DNA of 64,000 nucleotides. It comes from Ralstonia pickettii (GTDB taxonomy: Bacteria > Pseudomonadota > Gammaproteobacteria > Burkholderiales > Burkholderiaceae). Positions 25,293 to 33,116 of the stretch are shown here, one piece after another. The translations under genes and the position numbers were made by a program. Where the stretch lies: positions 310,001 through 374,000 of the forward strand of contig NZ_JFZG01000006.1 of the NCBI RefSeq assembly GCF_000607165.1, in the 5' to 3' direction. Each line of letters begins with the position of its first letter. Positions within the stretch are counted from its first letter, which is position 1. The notes under the pieces are model-generated. The model saw only the letters and a list, made by a program, of their open reading frames with translations, searched no databases and was not told where the DNA came from.

Positions 25293-25907
25293 CTAACTTT
25301 TCGGCCAGACGTTCGTGAAGTCCATCTTTACTCGGATCTGCCCCTCGAAGTCCATGATCTTTCTGGCGCAATCAGCTTTGCCCCACCAACGATCCACGAC
25401 GTACGTATTGATCGGATCTCGGTAGTGATACTGGTTGGTCCCGATCTTCTGGTCGGCGTTTGACGGAGCCAGGACACACGCCAAACCTAAAGCGTAGATG
25501 GCGCTCTGAGGCAAGGTCATCGCCTGCTTCTGTATGTCAACAAGGAACTGTTGGTGACCCGCCGCAATTTGCACGGAAACACCAAACCCATCAGGTAACT
25601 CGTCACCATGGGCCAAACTACAACGGAACTTCTCGTAGACGATGTCAGCAAAGCCGATTCCGATCTTTCCCTTGGCATCCTTGAAAGGGAAGACCGTCTC
25701 TTCCAGGTTCAGTCCTCCGAACATTAGTTCAATGATGTCCAAATTTTCGTCGATGAACTTCCGAAATCGCTCCCCCACTCTTGTGATGTTGGGGTACATT
25801 TTTTTGGAAGTGCCATCGACCGCTAGGCACACAAACAACATAGCCTGATCAAGCTCGCTCCTGTCACAGGCATCAAGAGAATGTTTGATGTGGTCGGAAA
25901 TCTTCAT
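25293..25907 (-). CDS. HEPN-like hypothetical protein
   Basis: 204 residues. The central FRCSLAHGDELP (about residues 93-104) carries an RX4H motif with the AHG(D/S)EL extension typical of HEPN-like proteins found near abortive-infection genes. The first half is helical, as expected for the fold (SELDQAMLFVCLAVDGTSKK). The C-terminal part has aromatic, basic stretches (YHYRDPINTYVVDRWWGK). It is the last gene of a likely five-gene minus-strand unit starting at 28944. The nuclease role is inferred from the motif. Confidence 0.6.
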   Translation of the reverse strand: MKISDHIKHSLDACDRSELDQAMLFVCLAVDGTSKKMYPNITRVGERFRKFIDENLDIIELMFGGLNLEETVFPFKDAKGKIGIGFADIVYEKFRCSLAHGDELPDGFGVSVQIAAGHQQFLVDIQKQAMTLPQSAIYALGLACVLAPSNADQKIGTNQYHYRDPINTYVVDRWWGKADCARKIMDFEGQIRVKMDFTNVWPKS

Positions 25908-25928
25908 ATTAGCTATCTGCTCCGCTAA

Positions 25929-26465
25929 TCATTTGGTGACTTCCTCTTCCCACTGCCCGGTTTTCTCGTTCCGATGCAGATGTAGCTCCGTCGGATAGTC
26001 GCGACCGACGGTTCGAAAGGCGGAGAGAATGATGTCGAGCCCAACGAAATAGAGTTTTTCGCCCCTTGCCCTGTCCGACGCCACATACACGCCGAAAAAC
26101 GCTCCGCGTTCGTCGATCAGAGGTATGAAGACGTAGCTATGAACAAACTGATTGCAAAGGAATAGGAGATCTCGCTGCTCGGTATGCTGAGTTTCCAAAT
26201 CGAATTTTTCCTCGATTCGGTGAGCGCTCATGTAGTCAACAGGTTCGAGGCATGGCGACCATGACATCGAGAACGTTGTCTTGCGCGTACTCGTCGATAC
26301 CTTGAACGTGTCGAGTAGCTTACGAATTGCGTAGAAGCCGACAAATAGTTCTCGCTCGATGCGGACCAGATCGCGTTCCTCGTGTGCTTCCTGAACACGC
26401 AAACGCTCCAGCCATGTAGCTGCACGTAACAGTGGTCTTTTCCAGTAACGGGACTCGTATATCAT
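25929..26465 (-). CDS. Hypothetical protein in defence-like unit
   Basis: 178 residues, no recognised family. It is aromatic and charged, with a middle region of alternating hydrophobic residues (DLLFLCNQFVHSYVFIPLID, GAFFGVYVASD) that suggests a compact alpha/beta domain. It lies 21 nt upstream of the HEPN-like gene at 25907 and 22 nt downstream of the next one, so it is co-transcribed with both. It could be an antitoxin or partner of one of the flanking HEPN proteins, but nothing in the sequence shows this directly. Confidence 0.55.
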   Translation of the reverse strand: MIYESRYWKRPLLRAATWLERLRVQEAHEERDLVRIERELFVGFYAIRKLLDTFKVSTSTRKTTFSMSWSPCLEPVDYMSAHRIEEKFDLETQHTEQRDLLFLCNQFVHSYVFIPLIDERGAFFGVYVASDRARGEKLYFVGLDIILSAFRTVGRDYPTELHLHRNEKTGQWEEEVTK

Positions 26466-26487
26466 CGTCAGTCTGTCTAGATAACGG

Positions 26488-27255
26488 TCAAGGCGTGGTC
26501 TCAGCTTGGGCCTTCATCTCGGTGATCGGCGTGAACAGTTGGTTGACTAGTTCGCAGACCACTCCAAATGTATTCAAGACTGTGGGATGAAGAAGCTCCG
26601 AACCGTGAGCGTAGGCATTGCGAATCTTTGGCAGGCTGTCGATGAAGGAGCCTATCCAATCATGGTTTAAATCTTCCGCTGATGGCTGCACATTTGAGTA
26701 GTCGACACGCATCGCCGTCAACCCAAGACGTTGCATTTCTAGTATCTGCTCGACTGGGGCCCTGCTCTTCGCTCGTTGAAGAGCCCACTCAGCTCGCCAA
26801 GAGATGCGATTGTTCGATATCGCACCTCGTTCCAAAGCCACCTCCAGCCACTTCTGCAAACCTCTCGGGAGTTGAGTTCGTTTCGGAGAGGCTTGCTTGA
26901 GCTCTTCCGCGAGCCGAGCACGTAACGCAAACTCCAGGGATGTGAGTGCGTGCTGCTCCGCTACAGCGTGGAAACGATAAACAAACCACGCATATGCATA
27001 CAGGTTCTTGGCCGTTTCGAAATGCACTCTGACTGGCTCTGGCACCTCATCGCGAAGTGTGAACTGTGCAATATCGCCAAGCTGATCGGCCGCCGTGATC
27101 GGCCGGAAGCCCCCAGCGCTGTCGTCGAAGCGCAGGAAATCCAAGTTCCGGGGATCAGCCTCACACAGGGAATCGGCCGTCCTTAGTGACTCACTTGGGT
27201 GCAGGCCATCAGCTCTTCCTTCCGACAATTCGCCTCTCCTTGATGACAGTCGCAC
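26488..27255 (-). CDS. HEPN-motif protein (defence-like)
   Basis: 255 residues. Near residue 213, KIRNAYAHGSELLHP is a clear HEPN-type RX4H motif with the AHG(S)EL extension also seen in the 25293 product. The region before it is strongly helical (ALTSLEFALRARLAEELKQ), in line with the fold. The first 60 or so residues look disordered, so the true start may be further in. It sits between the FRG-domain gene and an unrecognised gene in the same minus-strand unit. A role in phage exclusion is inferred from family and context. Confidence 0.65.
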   Translation of the reverse strand: MRLSSRRGELSEGRADGLHPSESLRTADSLCEADPRNLDFLRFDDSAGGFRPITAADQLGDIAQFTLRDEVPEPVRVHFETAKNLYAYAWFVYRFHAVAEQHALTSLEFALRARLAEELKQASPKRTQLPRGLQKWLEVALERGAISNNRISWRAEWALQRAKSRAPVEQILEMQRLGLTAMRVDYSNVQPSAEDLNHDWIGSFIDSLPKIRNAYAHGSELLHPTVLNTFGVVCELVNQLFTPITEMKAQAETTP

Positions 27256-27327
27256 ACAATTTTGCGTAGTGTTGCGTTGCTTGCGGCAGGCGTTTCCACA
27301 TACTCGCCTTCCGCCCGATGGCCAGCG

Positions 27328-28386
27328 CTAAGCAACGGGGTCGGCGTCGGCAGCGGCGTCCGGCCTAGGATCTGTTTCTGCTTGTGGAACTGTCACACGC
27401 CGAACCGCAACCGCTCTCGCCTTCATAGTGCCGAGCATCTTCTTGCTCCAATCTTCGTCATTCAGAAGTGACTGAATAGCTTGGTCTGTCAGCAACCTTC
27501 TATCACTACTCACCTGAGTCGCCAGCGTGGAGATTTCCTTGCGCAAAGCAGGCAAATCTTTGGAAAGAATCCCATAGGGATCGGACGCGAACGAATCGAG
27601 AGCCGCCTCGACTAGATCAATCGGGATTTCGCCACAAGCAAGAATCTCCGCAGCAACCTCGGCAAGTGGATCGGGTGGAAACAATAGCTCTCCACCGGCA
27701 TACATTTCGAGAAAGTGTTGCCCGACATGCCGATCATGTTGGAACTGCAACATCTCAACGCCCGGCTGCACCTCGAACGACGGATAAAAGGAGAGTTCGG
27801 TGACCCAAGCGCTCTGCTCACTAGGCCGGGGCAGTTGCTGTGGCCCAAGCGGTATGTAGCTATCGAAGGGAGCATCAAGCTTGTCGAGGTGGACTCGGTA
27901 GACTATGCCCTCGCCTGCATCAACAGGCGCCCAGCCATTCTCGGTTTCGCGGCAAGTTGCAAAGAAAGCGGCAACATTGAAGTCATCCGTGAGATCGAGG
28001 TATCCCGTCGGAATGCCGTAGTGTTGGGCGAGAGCAATTTCGTCCAGATCCAGGCGCAGATTCGCTGCATGAACAGCAATCGGGTGACGACGTAACTCGC
28101 GGGAGAACCGCCATGCTTGAGCTAGCCGGAAAACGATCTTGGCCTGATCTGCGATTGGGCTTCGAAACATCTCCCCGATATCGTTCGACTGCAAACCTCT
28201 AGCAATGGACGTTAGCAAAGGCGTATAGCGAGTGTGCTGGCCCCTGTACAAGGTGGAGATGGTGAACGGGAGCGCCCCTACCGTTTCTCCCTCCTTATAC
28301 CAATACCAGCTGTCTTCGCGGCGCGCTCGATGATCGGCATAGTTCTTCGATATTTCGAGGAGAACCGTGGCAGGGACAGTTCGCAT
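27328..28386 (-). CDS. FRG-domain protein
   Basis: 352 residues from ATG 28386, with AGGAG 7 nt upstream; a TTG two codons earlier is less likely. The FRG domain is recognisable by its signatures LYRGQHTRYTPLLTSIAR (about 46-63) and LAQHYGIPTGYLDLTDDFNVA (about 120-140). FRG proteins are common in defence islands and mobile elements; their biochemical activity is poorly known and proposed to be a toxin or ADP-ribosyltransferase-like function. The C-terminal 150 residues are helical and unassigned. It lies 12-18 nt downstream of the 28405 nuclease-like gene. Confidence 0.82.
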   Translation of the reverse strand: MRTVPATVLLEISKNYADHRARREDSWYWYKEGETVGALPFTISTLYRGQHTRYTPLLTSIARGLQSNDIGEMFRSPIADQAKIVFRLAQAWRFSRELRRHPIAVHAANLRLDLDEIALAQHYGIPTGYLDLTDDFNVAAFFATCRETENGWAPVDAGEGIVYRVHLDKLDAPFDSYIPLGPQQLPRPSEQSAWVTELSFYPSFEVQPGVEMLQFQHDRHVGQHFLEMYAGGELLFPPDPLAEVAAEILACGEIPIDLVEAALDSFASDPYGILSKDLPALRKEISTLATQVSSDRRLLTDQAIQSLLNDEDWSKKMLGTMKARAVAVRRVTVPQAETDPRPDAAADADPVA

Positions 28387-28404
28387 TGCCAAACTCCTAT
28401 GACT

Positions 28405-28944
28405 CTATCTGAGCAGAACCTTCGCGACCATGATCGCAGGATCGTTTTCGTAGTCTCGATCCGCAAGCGCAATGACCTTTTGTCTTATGTCTTCCGGCGA
28501 CCAGAAGAACATTTCCCGTGAGCGCATGAACTCTCGAACTTGTTCTGTTCGCTTCTGGTAAATTCTGCCAACTGCAAGCCCGAGAACCACTCTCGTCTGT
28601 TCGTTCGCCATTCCGCTATCGATCAGATCCTGCTTGAGCCGTGCGAGGACGATGGTTCTGTATCGCTCGGTGGTGAATAGCTTGTAGCGCCCCTCTGGTA
28701 CATCATGCTCGGCCTGGAGCTCCTCGAACACCAAGCCCGGCGAATCCAAGAACGACTTGACCTCCACGGCGACCACCGTGTTCTCGCTGAAACGAAAGGC
28801 GAGAATGTCGATCTCCGGACGAGGTATCGAGTGCTTGCCGATAGCTCGCTTCTCTTCCTTGCTGACGTTGACCTTGAATGATCGCCGCAACCAATAGCCC
28901 TCAGCCTCAAGCAGCGTACAAATCAAACCTTCGAAGTGGTCCAT
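28405..28944 (-). CDS. Restriction-endonuclease-like (PD-(D/E)XK) protein
   Basis: 179 residues. PEIDILAFRFSENTVVAVEVKSF (about 44-66, cited in part) gives the D...ExK core of the PD-(D/E)XK nuclease fold. GGAG lies 5 nt before ATG 28944. There is no methyltransferase or specificity gene nearby, so it is not a classical restriction-modification system; stand-alone enzymes of this type can be phage-defence effectors or repair nucleases. It is the first gene of the multi-gene minus-strand unit and follows repeat copy B, the likely promoter region. Confidence 0.75.
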   Translation of the reverse strand: MDHFEGLICTLLEAEGYWLRRSFKVNVSKEEKRAIGKHSIPRPEIDILAFRFSENTVVAVEVKSFLDSPGLVFEELQAEHDVPEGRYKLFTTERYRTIVLARLKQDLIDSGMANEQTRVVLGLAVGRIYQKRTEQVREFMRSREMFFWSPEDIRQKVIALADRDYENDPAIMVAKVLLR

Positions 28945-28982
28945 ACCGGCTCCGATTGATAGACACCCCTTTGGCCTCCCCA

Positions 28983-29060
28983 GGACGACGCCAGGAACAT
29001 CCTCCGGCCTGGGCCAGCAATTCCATACTGCCCGACCGCCCTGGATGCCCTGACGCTGCC
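28983..29060 (-). repeat. 75-bp intergenic repeat, copy B
   Basis: About 80% identical by eye to copies A and C (GGCCAGCA.TTCCATAC, CCCTGGATGCCCTGACGC). It lies 38 nt upstream of ATG 28944 on the minus strand. Confidence 0.7.
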
Positions 29061-29121
29061 CGAAACCACCTACCTATCACTCTCGGAAGGCTCCAGGGCA
29101 AGTCATCGATTTGACCTATCG

Positions 29122-29760
29122 CTACGAGCCGTCAACGGACTCCGCCGACGTGATCTTCCCCTTGGTTATCAGCCGCACAAGTGGTTGCTGCTCGCGAATC
29201 ACCAAAGCCACAATCTGACGCATTTCACCCTGTGAGTAGCCAAGTTCCTTTGCAAAACTGACAAACTCCTTGGCGATCGCAACCTGCAACTGCTGATTTT
29301 CCAACTCGCGGCGTTCGTTCTCCAAACTGCGCTGTCGCCGGGTTGACCAGAGATCGATGAGATGAAGCAGAAGGTCCTTTACGTGGCCGATGATCTCACC
29401 AATTCCTGCCAAGTCCTTGATCCCTGGGGAGGCATAGGATATTCGGCGCACAACTAAGCGCTCATCAGGCTCTAACAGTTCAGATATGGCTGAAATCCGT
29501 GCAGCTGAAACCAATGGCGCACGGTCGGGGTGAAGGAGAGACGACCGAGCGGCCACCGCCCATCGCCGCATGTATCTCATCGATGATGGGAAAGGAGTAT
29601 CGAAATAGAACCTGCGTAGTTCGCGGAGTTCTTCATATTCCATCTCTAGTCCCAGCCTGAACGTATACAGCCGATCAAGCGCCGAAAACGATGCCGCAAA
29701 TTCACTTGCTTCCCACCGGCCATCGATATTGATCCGAAGTACCTGCCTCTCTGTATCCAT
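29122..29760 (-). CDS. Hypothetical protein of defence-like region
   Basis: 212 residues from ATG 29760 (GGAGG 10 nt upstream); a GTG at 29769 is an alternative. The protein is helical, with a probable coiled coil (about 150-175, RRQRSLENERRELENQQLQVA). A Gly-rich turn (SPGIKDLAGIGEIIGHVKD) lies before it. No family recognised. It lies 68 nt from the DUF2726-like gene on the same strand, so the two may share a transcript. Association with HEPN, FRG and nuclease genes suggests but does not show a defence role. Confidence 0.55.
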   Translation of the reverse strand: MDTERQVLRINIDGRWEASEFAASFSALDRLYTFRLGLEMEYEELRELRRFYFDTPFPSSMRYMRRWAVAARSSLLHPDRAPLVSAARISAISELLEPDERLVVRRISYASPGIKDLAGIGEIIGHVKDLLLHLIDLWSTRRQRSLENERRELENQQLQVAIAKEFVSFAKELGYSQGEMRQIVALVIREQQPLVRLITKGKITSAESVDGS

Positions 29761-29828
29761 ACGTTGCACGCCTCCAGTGATTCATGTGGCCACTACTATT
29801 GGGCCTTCCGACTCCGACGAGAGCTCGC

Positions 29829-30377
29829 TCAGCCAACACTGCTCGGTGCCGCCTGATTGTTTGTATCCGGCGCATCGACAGTAGTGGGTCGAACAGGGCC
29901 TACGATCTCAAGATGATCACGAAGGATGATTGTGAAATCGACCTTCGATGACGTATAGCGCCTAATCGGAATGCCTGCGGACGCAAGCAATGCGTCGCGT
30001 TTCGCATCCCTCTGTTTCGCCGATGCGGAGCCATGAGAGCGGCCATCAAGCTCGATCACATACAGAGGCTTGAGCGTACCGCGTTCGCAAACCAGGAAAT
30101 CGACGTATTTCTGCGCGAATGCATTACGCCCACCGTTGCGCCTCTTTGCCTCCTTGAGGAAAGCAGACATCGCAACCTGCGGGAAAACATGGGAGGCTTT
30201 CAATGCGACTACGAGACGCTCGTAAAGCTCTGCCTCCCACTTGTCCATCAGAGCCGGTTTTGACACCAGCGAGACGGCAGAAGCTTGTGCACCGCCTGCA
30301 CCGCGTTTGCCTTTCGTCGCGGCAGCCAGCACAGCCAAGCCGATCATCACGGCTAGTAGAACGAAGAACAGCTTCAC
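29829..30377 (-). CDS. DUF2726-like membrane-anchored nuclease-fold protein
   Basis: 182 residues from GTG 30377, chosen for the GGGAGGGG site and because the protein then begins with its hydrophobic anchor (VKLFFVLLAVMIGLAVLAAA); ATG 30401 is an alternative. The DUF2726 core is visible: VDFLVCERGT, then YVIELDGRSH (about 125-134) and QRDAKRDALLASAGIPIRRY. This fold is related to PD-(D/E)XK nucleases. The single N-terminal membrane helix puts the domain in the cytoplasm. The catalytic state is unproven. Confidence 0.75.
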   Translation of the reverse strand: MKLFFVLLAVMIGLAVLAAATKGKRGAGGAQASAVSLVSKPALMDKWEAELYERLVVALKASHVFPQVAMSAFLKEAKRRNGGRNAFAQKYVDFLVCERGTLKPLYVIELDGRSHGSASAKQRDAKRDALLASAGIPIRRYTSSKVDFTIILRDHLEIVGPVRPTTVDAPDTNNQAAPSSVG

Positions 30378-30455
30378 ACTCCCCTCCCAAGCTATGACCA
30401 TCGACCCAATGACAACTCGCGTCCTACCGCAGTTAAAGGAGAATTGAAGGAGTCG

Positions 30456-32207
30456 TCACCGGTAGCCAGTAGGGGTAATGAGCTTCTTGGCTTCTTGAAT
30501 GTCGATCCGAGCCCTATGCCCATGCTTTTCGAGCAAGCTTAGCAAGTTGCCACCATTGAGCAATGTTAGTGGCTTACCCTGTGCGAAGTCGTATGATTCA
30601 GATCCGTAGTCCGAGGTCGTGACCAGCACGCCCTTCGTCGCACCTTCTGCCATGACAGTGCCATACAGATCACGAACTGCTGCGACGCCGACAGTATTCG
30701 TCCAGCGTTTGGCCTGAATCACGATCTTTCCGCCTCGGATTGGGTCCGGATCAAATGCCACAGCATCCACGCCGCCATCCCGACTCGCCTGCGTTACCCT
30801 TACCTCACCGCCCGAGGACGTGAACTCCTTCTCAAATAGTTCACGGATCAGGTGTTCAAAGTCCTCCCAATCCATTGCGGCGAGATTGACACTGTCATCA
30901 AGAGTTCCAACCACCGCATAGCTTGCGATAAAGCGTTTGTCTTCGCGCGACCACTGCATGACGGGAGGAACAGCCGTCAGACCACTCAGTCTTGCACTTC
31001 CCACACCTTTGAGCGACTTGAAACACTCTTTCGGATCAACTTGTGCGAGGTTAATGTTCATGAACTCTGACTTATTGGCGCGAACGGAAAGTACGCAGGC
31101 CGACACGTCCAACCCGGTTTTCGGACTGATTGAGTTCACTATGCCATTCAAAACAATCGAGTCGATTGCATCGATTTCATCGCTTACAAAAATCTCGTAG
31201 AGAGATCTCAATGTGATCTGGTAAAGAACAGAATCGTATAGCCGAAGACGCTCCGCTTCAGATATGTGCGTCTCATCCAATTCATTCCTAACCGCAACGA
31301 ATTTTACAGATTTCAGCGTCGGTAAATCACTCGGCGCCGGCAATTGCGCTTCGACTAGGAGCGTGCGCGAGGCAGCGTCGTAGTCCATCTCACTGGAAAG
31401 GTTAACGTAATCAGGATATGGCGAATCGCTGAGTACGTAACTGCAGTAGTTAACCACCGCTTGAGGTTCTCTTGCTAGGTAGGCTTTGTGCAGAATATCG
31501 ACGGACCGGTGCTGCTCAGTCTGCCGCTCCTGCCAAGCAGTCCGCTCCGATTCCCACGCGCTGTGCAAGACCTTGTGAGCATGTTCGGCCTGACGTACAG
31601 ATGAGTTATACGTCTCCAAAGCGGCCGTGTAGCCGGCCTGAATTCGTGCGTCTTCCTTATTCCAATAGAAGAGATCGGCTTGGTATTGCGCCTCCGCCTC
31701 GGAAAGACGTTTCTGCCGGCGACTAGGAATGAGCTTGTCCAGCAACCCGAGAGAGGGCTGATATCGCGGGTCACCACGCTCTGGTTTGTCTACTACGAAA
31801 CCCCTCTTGGGTGGATGAGGCTGAGCCGGCATAGCCGGCTCAGATTCCGGGAACGGTGCCCGGTCCTTCATCGACTCCCAATCGATTCGGATACCTTCAG
31901 CAACACGGGCCGAGAGCAAGGTTCGCAGCAGCTCCAATTCCGCCACCGCATCTTCCGTAAGCGCCGCCGCCACCTCCTTGCTCTTGTCGAGGATGCGCTT
32001 GTCTACTGCTCGCTGTGAGAGAGCCGCCCATCTCTTATCCCACTCCTCAGCGAGAAGACGAGCTTTTGTTTCTACAATCTGCGAAGTCTCGCCCTTGATG
32101 ACACGATGTTTCGCAAGCCCTTCGTGCCAGGCTTCGACCTGATACCCTAACACTGAGCCGCTTCTGCTCCATCTAACGGCAATCCCTCCAAATCTAGTGG
32201 CATGCAT
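30456..32207 (-). CDS. Mrr-like restriction endonuclease domain protein
   Basis: 583 residues. The C-terminal 120 form an Mrr-type PD-(D/E)XK domain: WEDFEHLIRELFEKEF, SRDGGVDAVAFD, IVIQAKRW and GVLVTTSDY in order. A long middle segment (about 60-270) is rich in Glu, Gln and Ala and is probably coiled coil. The N-terminus (MHATRFGGIAVRW) is unassigned. Mrr enzymes usually cut modified foreign DNA, and that is the likely role. No methyltransferase accompanies it. It is transcribed alone from behind repeat copy C, with a 405-bp upstream gap. Confidence 0.82.
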   Translation of the reverse strand: MHATRFGGIAVRWSRSGSVLGYQVEAWHEGLAKHRVIKGETSQIVETKARLLAEEWDKRWAALSQRAVDKRILDKSKEVAAALTEDAVAELELLRTLLSARVAEGIRIDWESMKDRAPFPESEPAMPAQPHPPKRGFVVDKPERGDPRYQPSLGLLDKLIPSRRQKRLSEAEAQYQADLFYWNKEDARIQAGYTAALETYNSSVRQAEHAHKVLHSAWESERTAWQERQTEQHRSVDILHKAYLAREPQAVVNYCSYVLSDSPYPDYVNLSSEMDYDAASRTLLVEAQLPAPSDLPTLKSVKFVAVRNELDETHISEAERLRLYDSVLYQITLRSLYEIFVSDEIDAIDSIVLNGIVNSISPKTGLDVSACVLSVRANKSEFMNINLAQVDPKECFKSLKGVGSARLSGLTAVPPVMQWSREDKRFIASYAVVGTLDDSVNLAAMDWEDFEHLIRELFEKEFTSSGGEVRVTQASRDGGVDAVAFDPDPIRGGKIVIQAKRWTNTVGVAAVRDLYGTVMAEGATKGVLVTTSDYGSESYDFAQGKPLTLLNGGNLLSLLEKHGHRARIDIQEAKKLITPTGYR

Positions 32208-32612
32208 TATCGCCCCCGTTTCTTGGTGTGCAGATTATTTTGGTGTCGTGGCCGTATTATGCATGGTCATTCGTGGCTCACAACAACCCGGTAACGGGGC
32301 GGATATCAGCAGTAATACAGCCCAGTGTTCCCGGCAATGTGAGAATCGAGCTTCATTCCCCCCCTTGCCATCTGTATAGCCGACCACTGCTACCAACCCT
32401 TGCCAAGCATGTCAGGCCATTCAGAACGCCGCCCAGGCCATCTTCCAGACTCGGCCAGCAGTTCCATACATGCCGATCACCCTGGATGCCCTGACGCCGC
32501 AGATCGCGGACAGTCCTGGGCATGGTCAACTAGCACCGGGCCGATGCCAATAGGCGACATGTAGCGCTTACCTACAATCGACAGGTATTGGCACTGCGAG
32601 CGTCAACAGCCG
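32208..32612. other. 405-bp intergenic gap
   Basis: No gene on either strand. It contains repeat copy C at 32424-32500. The part nearer 32208 is AT-richer and probably carries the promoter of the Mrr-like gene. Nothing else recognised. Confidence 0.5.
32424..32500 (-). repeat. 75-bp intergenic repeat, copy C
   Basis: Closest to copy B in its right half (CCCTGGATGCCCTGACGC) and to copy A in its TCGGCCAG. It lies 216 nt upstream of ATG 32207. Confidence 0.7.
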
Positions 32613-33116
32613 TCAATCAGAATCGCCCAGCCATACCCGCAGCTCCCGCCAAGCACGCAGCTTTTCCGAATACGGCACTGTATGTGCGGGACTACTAGAA
32701 GGAAGCCGCAGGACGTGATGCTGATCGCCATATCGTCCGAGAGCCTTCAAACCAATGCGTTCAGCAGTCCCACCATTGAACGCAATCACAGCCAGTTTCG
32801 GCAGCGATTCGACTAAGCCCACCAGATCATTGCCGGCATGGCCGCGAATCTTGCTGTCCAGACTGCCCTCTCGCATCGCTTCGGCCACTACATCCCACAG
32901 GCCAACGCGATGCGCTAGAAGCGTCTGCAACCGAGTCGCGTATTCCATGTGAACCAAGTCTTCACCGAGGAGATCGCCAACCAACCGCCAAAAGTGATTC
33001 TGCCGGTTCGCATAGTATTGCCCTTCTGCAAGCGACACTTCCCCAGGTAGGCTACCGAGAATCAGAATCCGAGTGTTGGCATCGACTACTGGTGGGAAGC
33101 AGCGCTTAAGCGTCAT
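32613..33116 (-). CDS. DNA-deoxyinosine/uracil-DNA-glycosylase-type protein (element copy)
   Basis: 167 residues. UDG-superfamily signatures are visible: ILGSLPGEVSL (about 18-28), QYYANRQNHFW (about 32-42) and LPSSSPAHT near the C-terminus. These enzymes remove deaminated or mismatched bases. The start ATG 33116 overlaps the serine recombinase end by 11 nt, so the gene is translationally coupled to it. A broken homologue (first 45 codons) lies at 34920-35057 beside htpG. The element therefore carries a full replacement of the gene it disrupts. Confidence 0.85.
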   Translation of the reverse strand: MTLKRCFPPVVDANTRILILGSLPGEVSLAEGQYYANRQNHFWRLVGDLLGEDLVHMEYATRLQTLLAHRVGLWDVVAEAMREGSLDSKIRGHAGNDLVGLVESLPKLAVIAFNGGTAERIGLKALGRYGDQHHVLRLPSSSPAHTVPYSEKLRAWRELRVWLGDSD

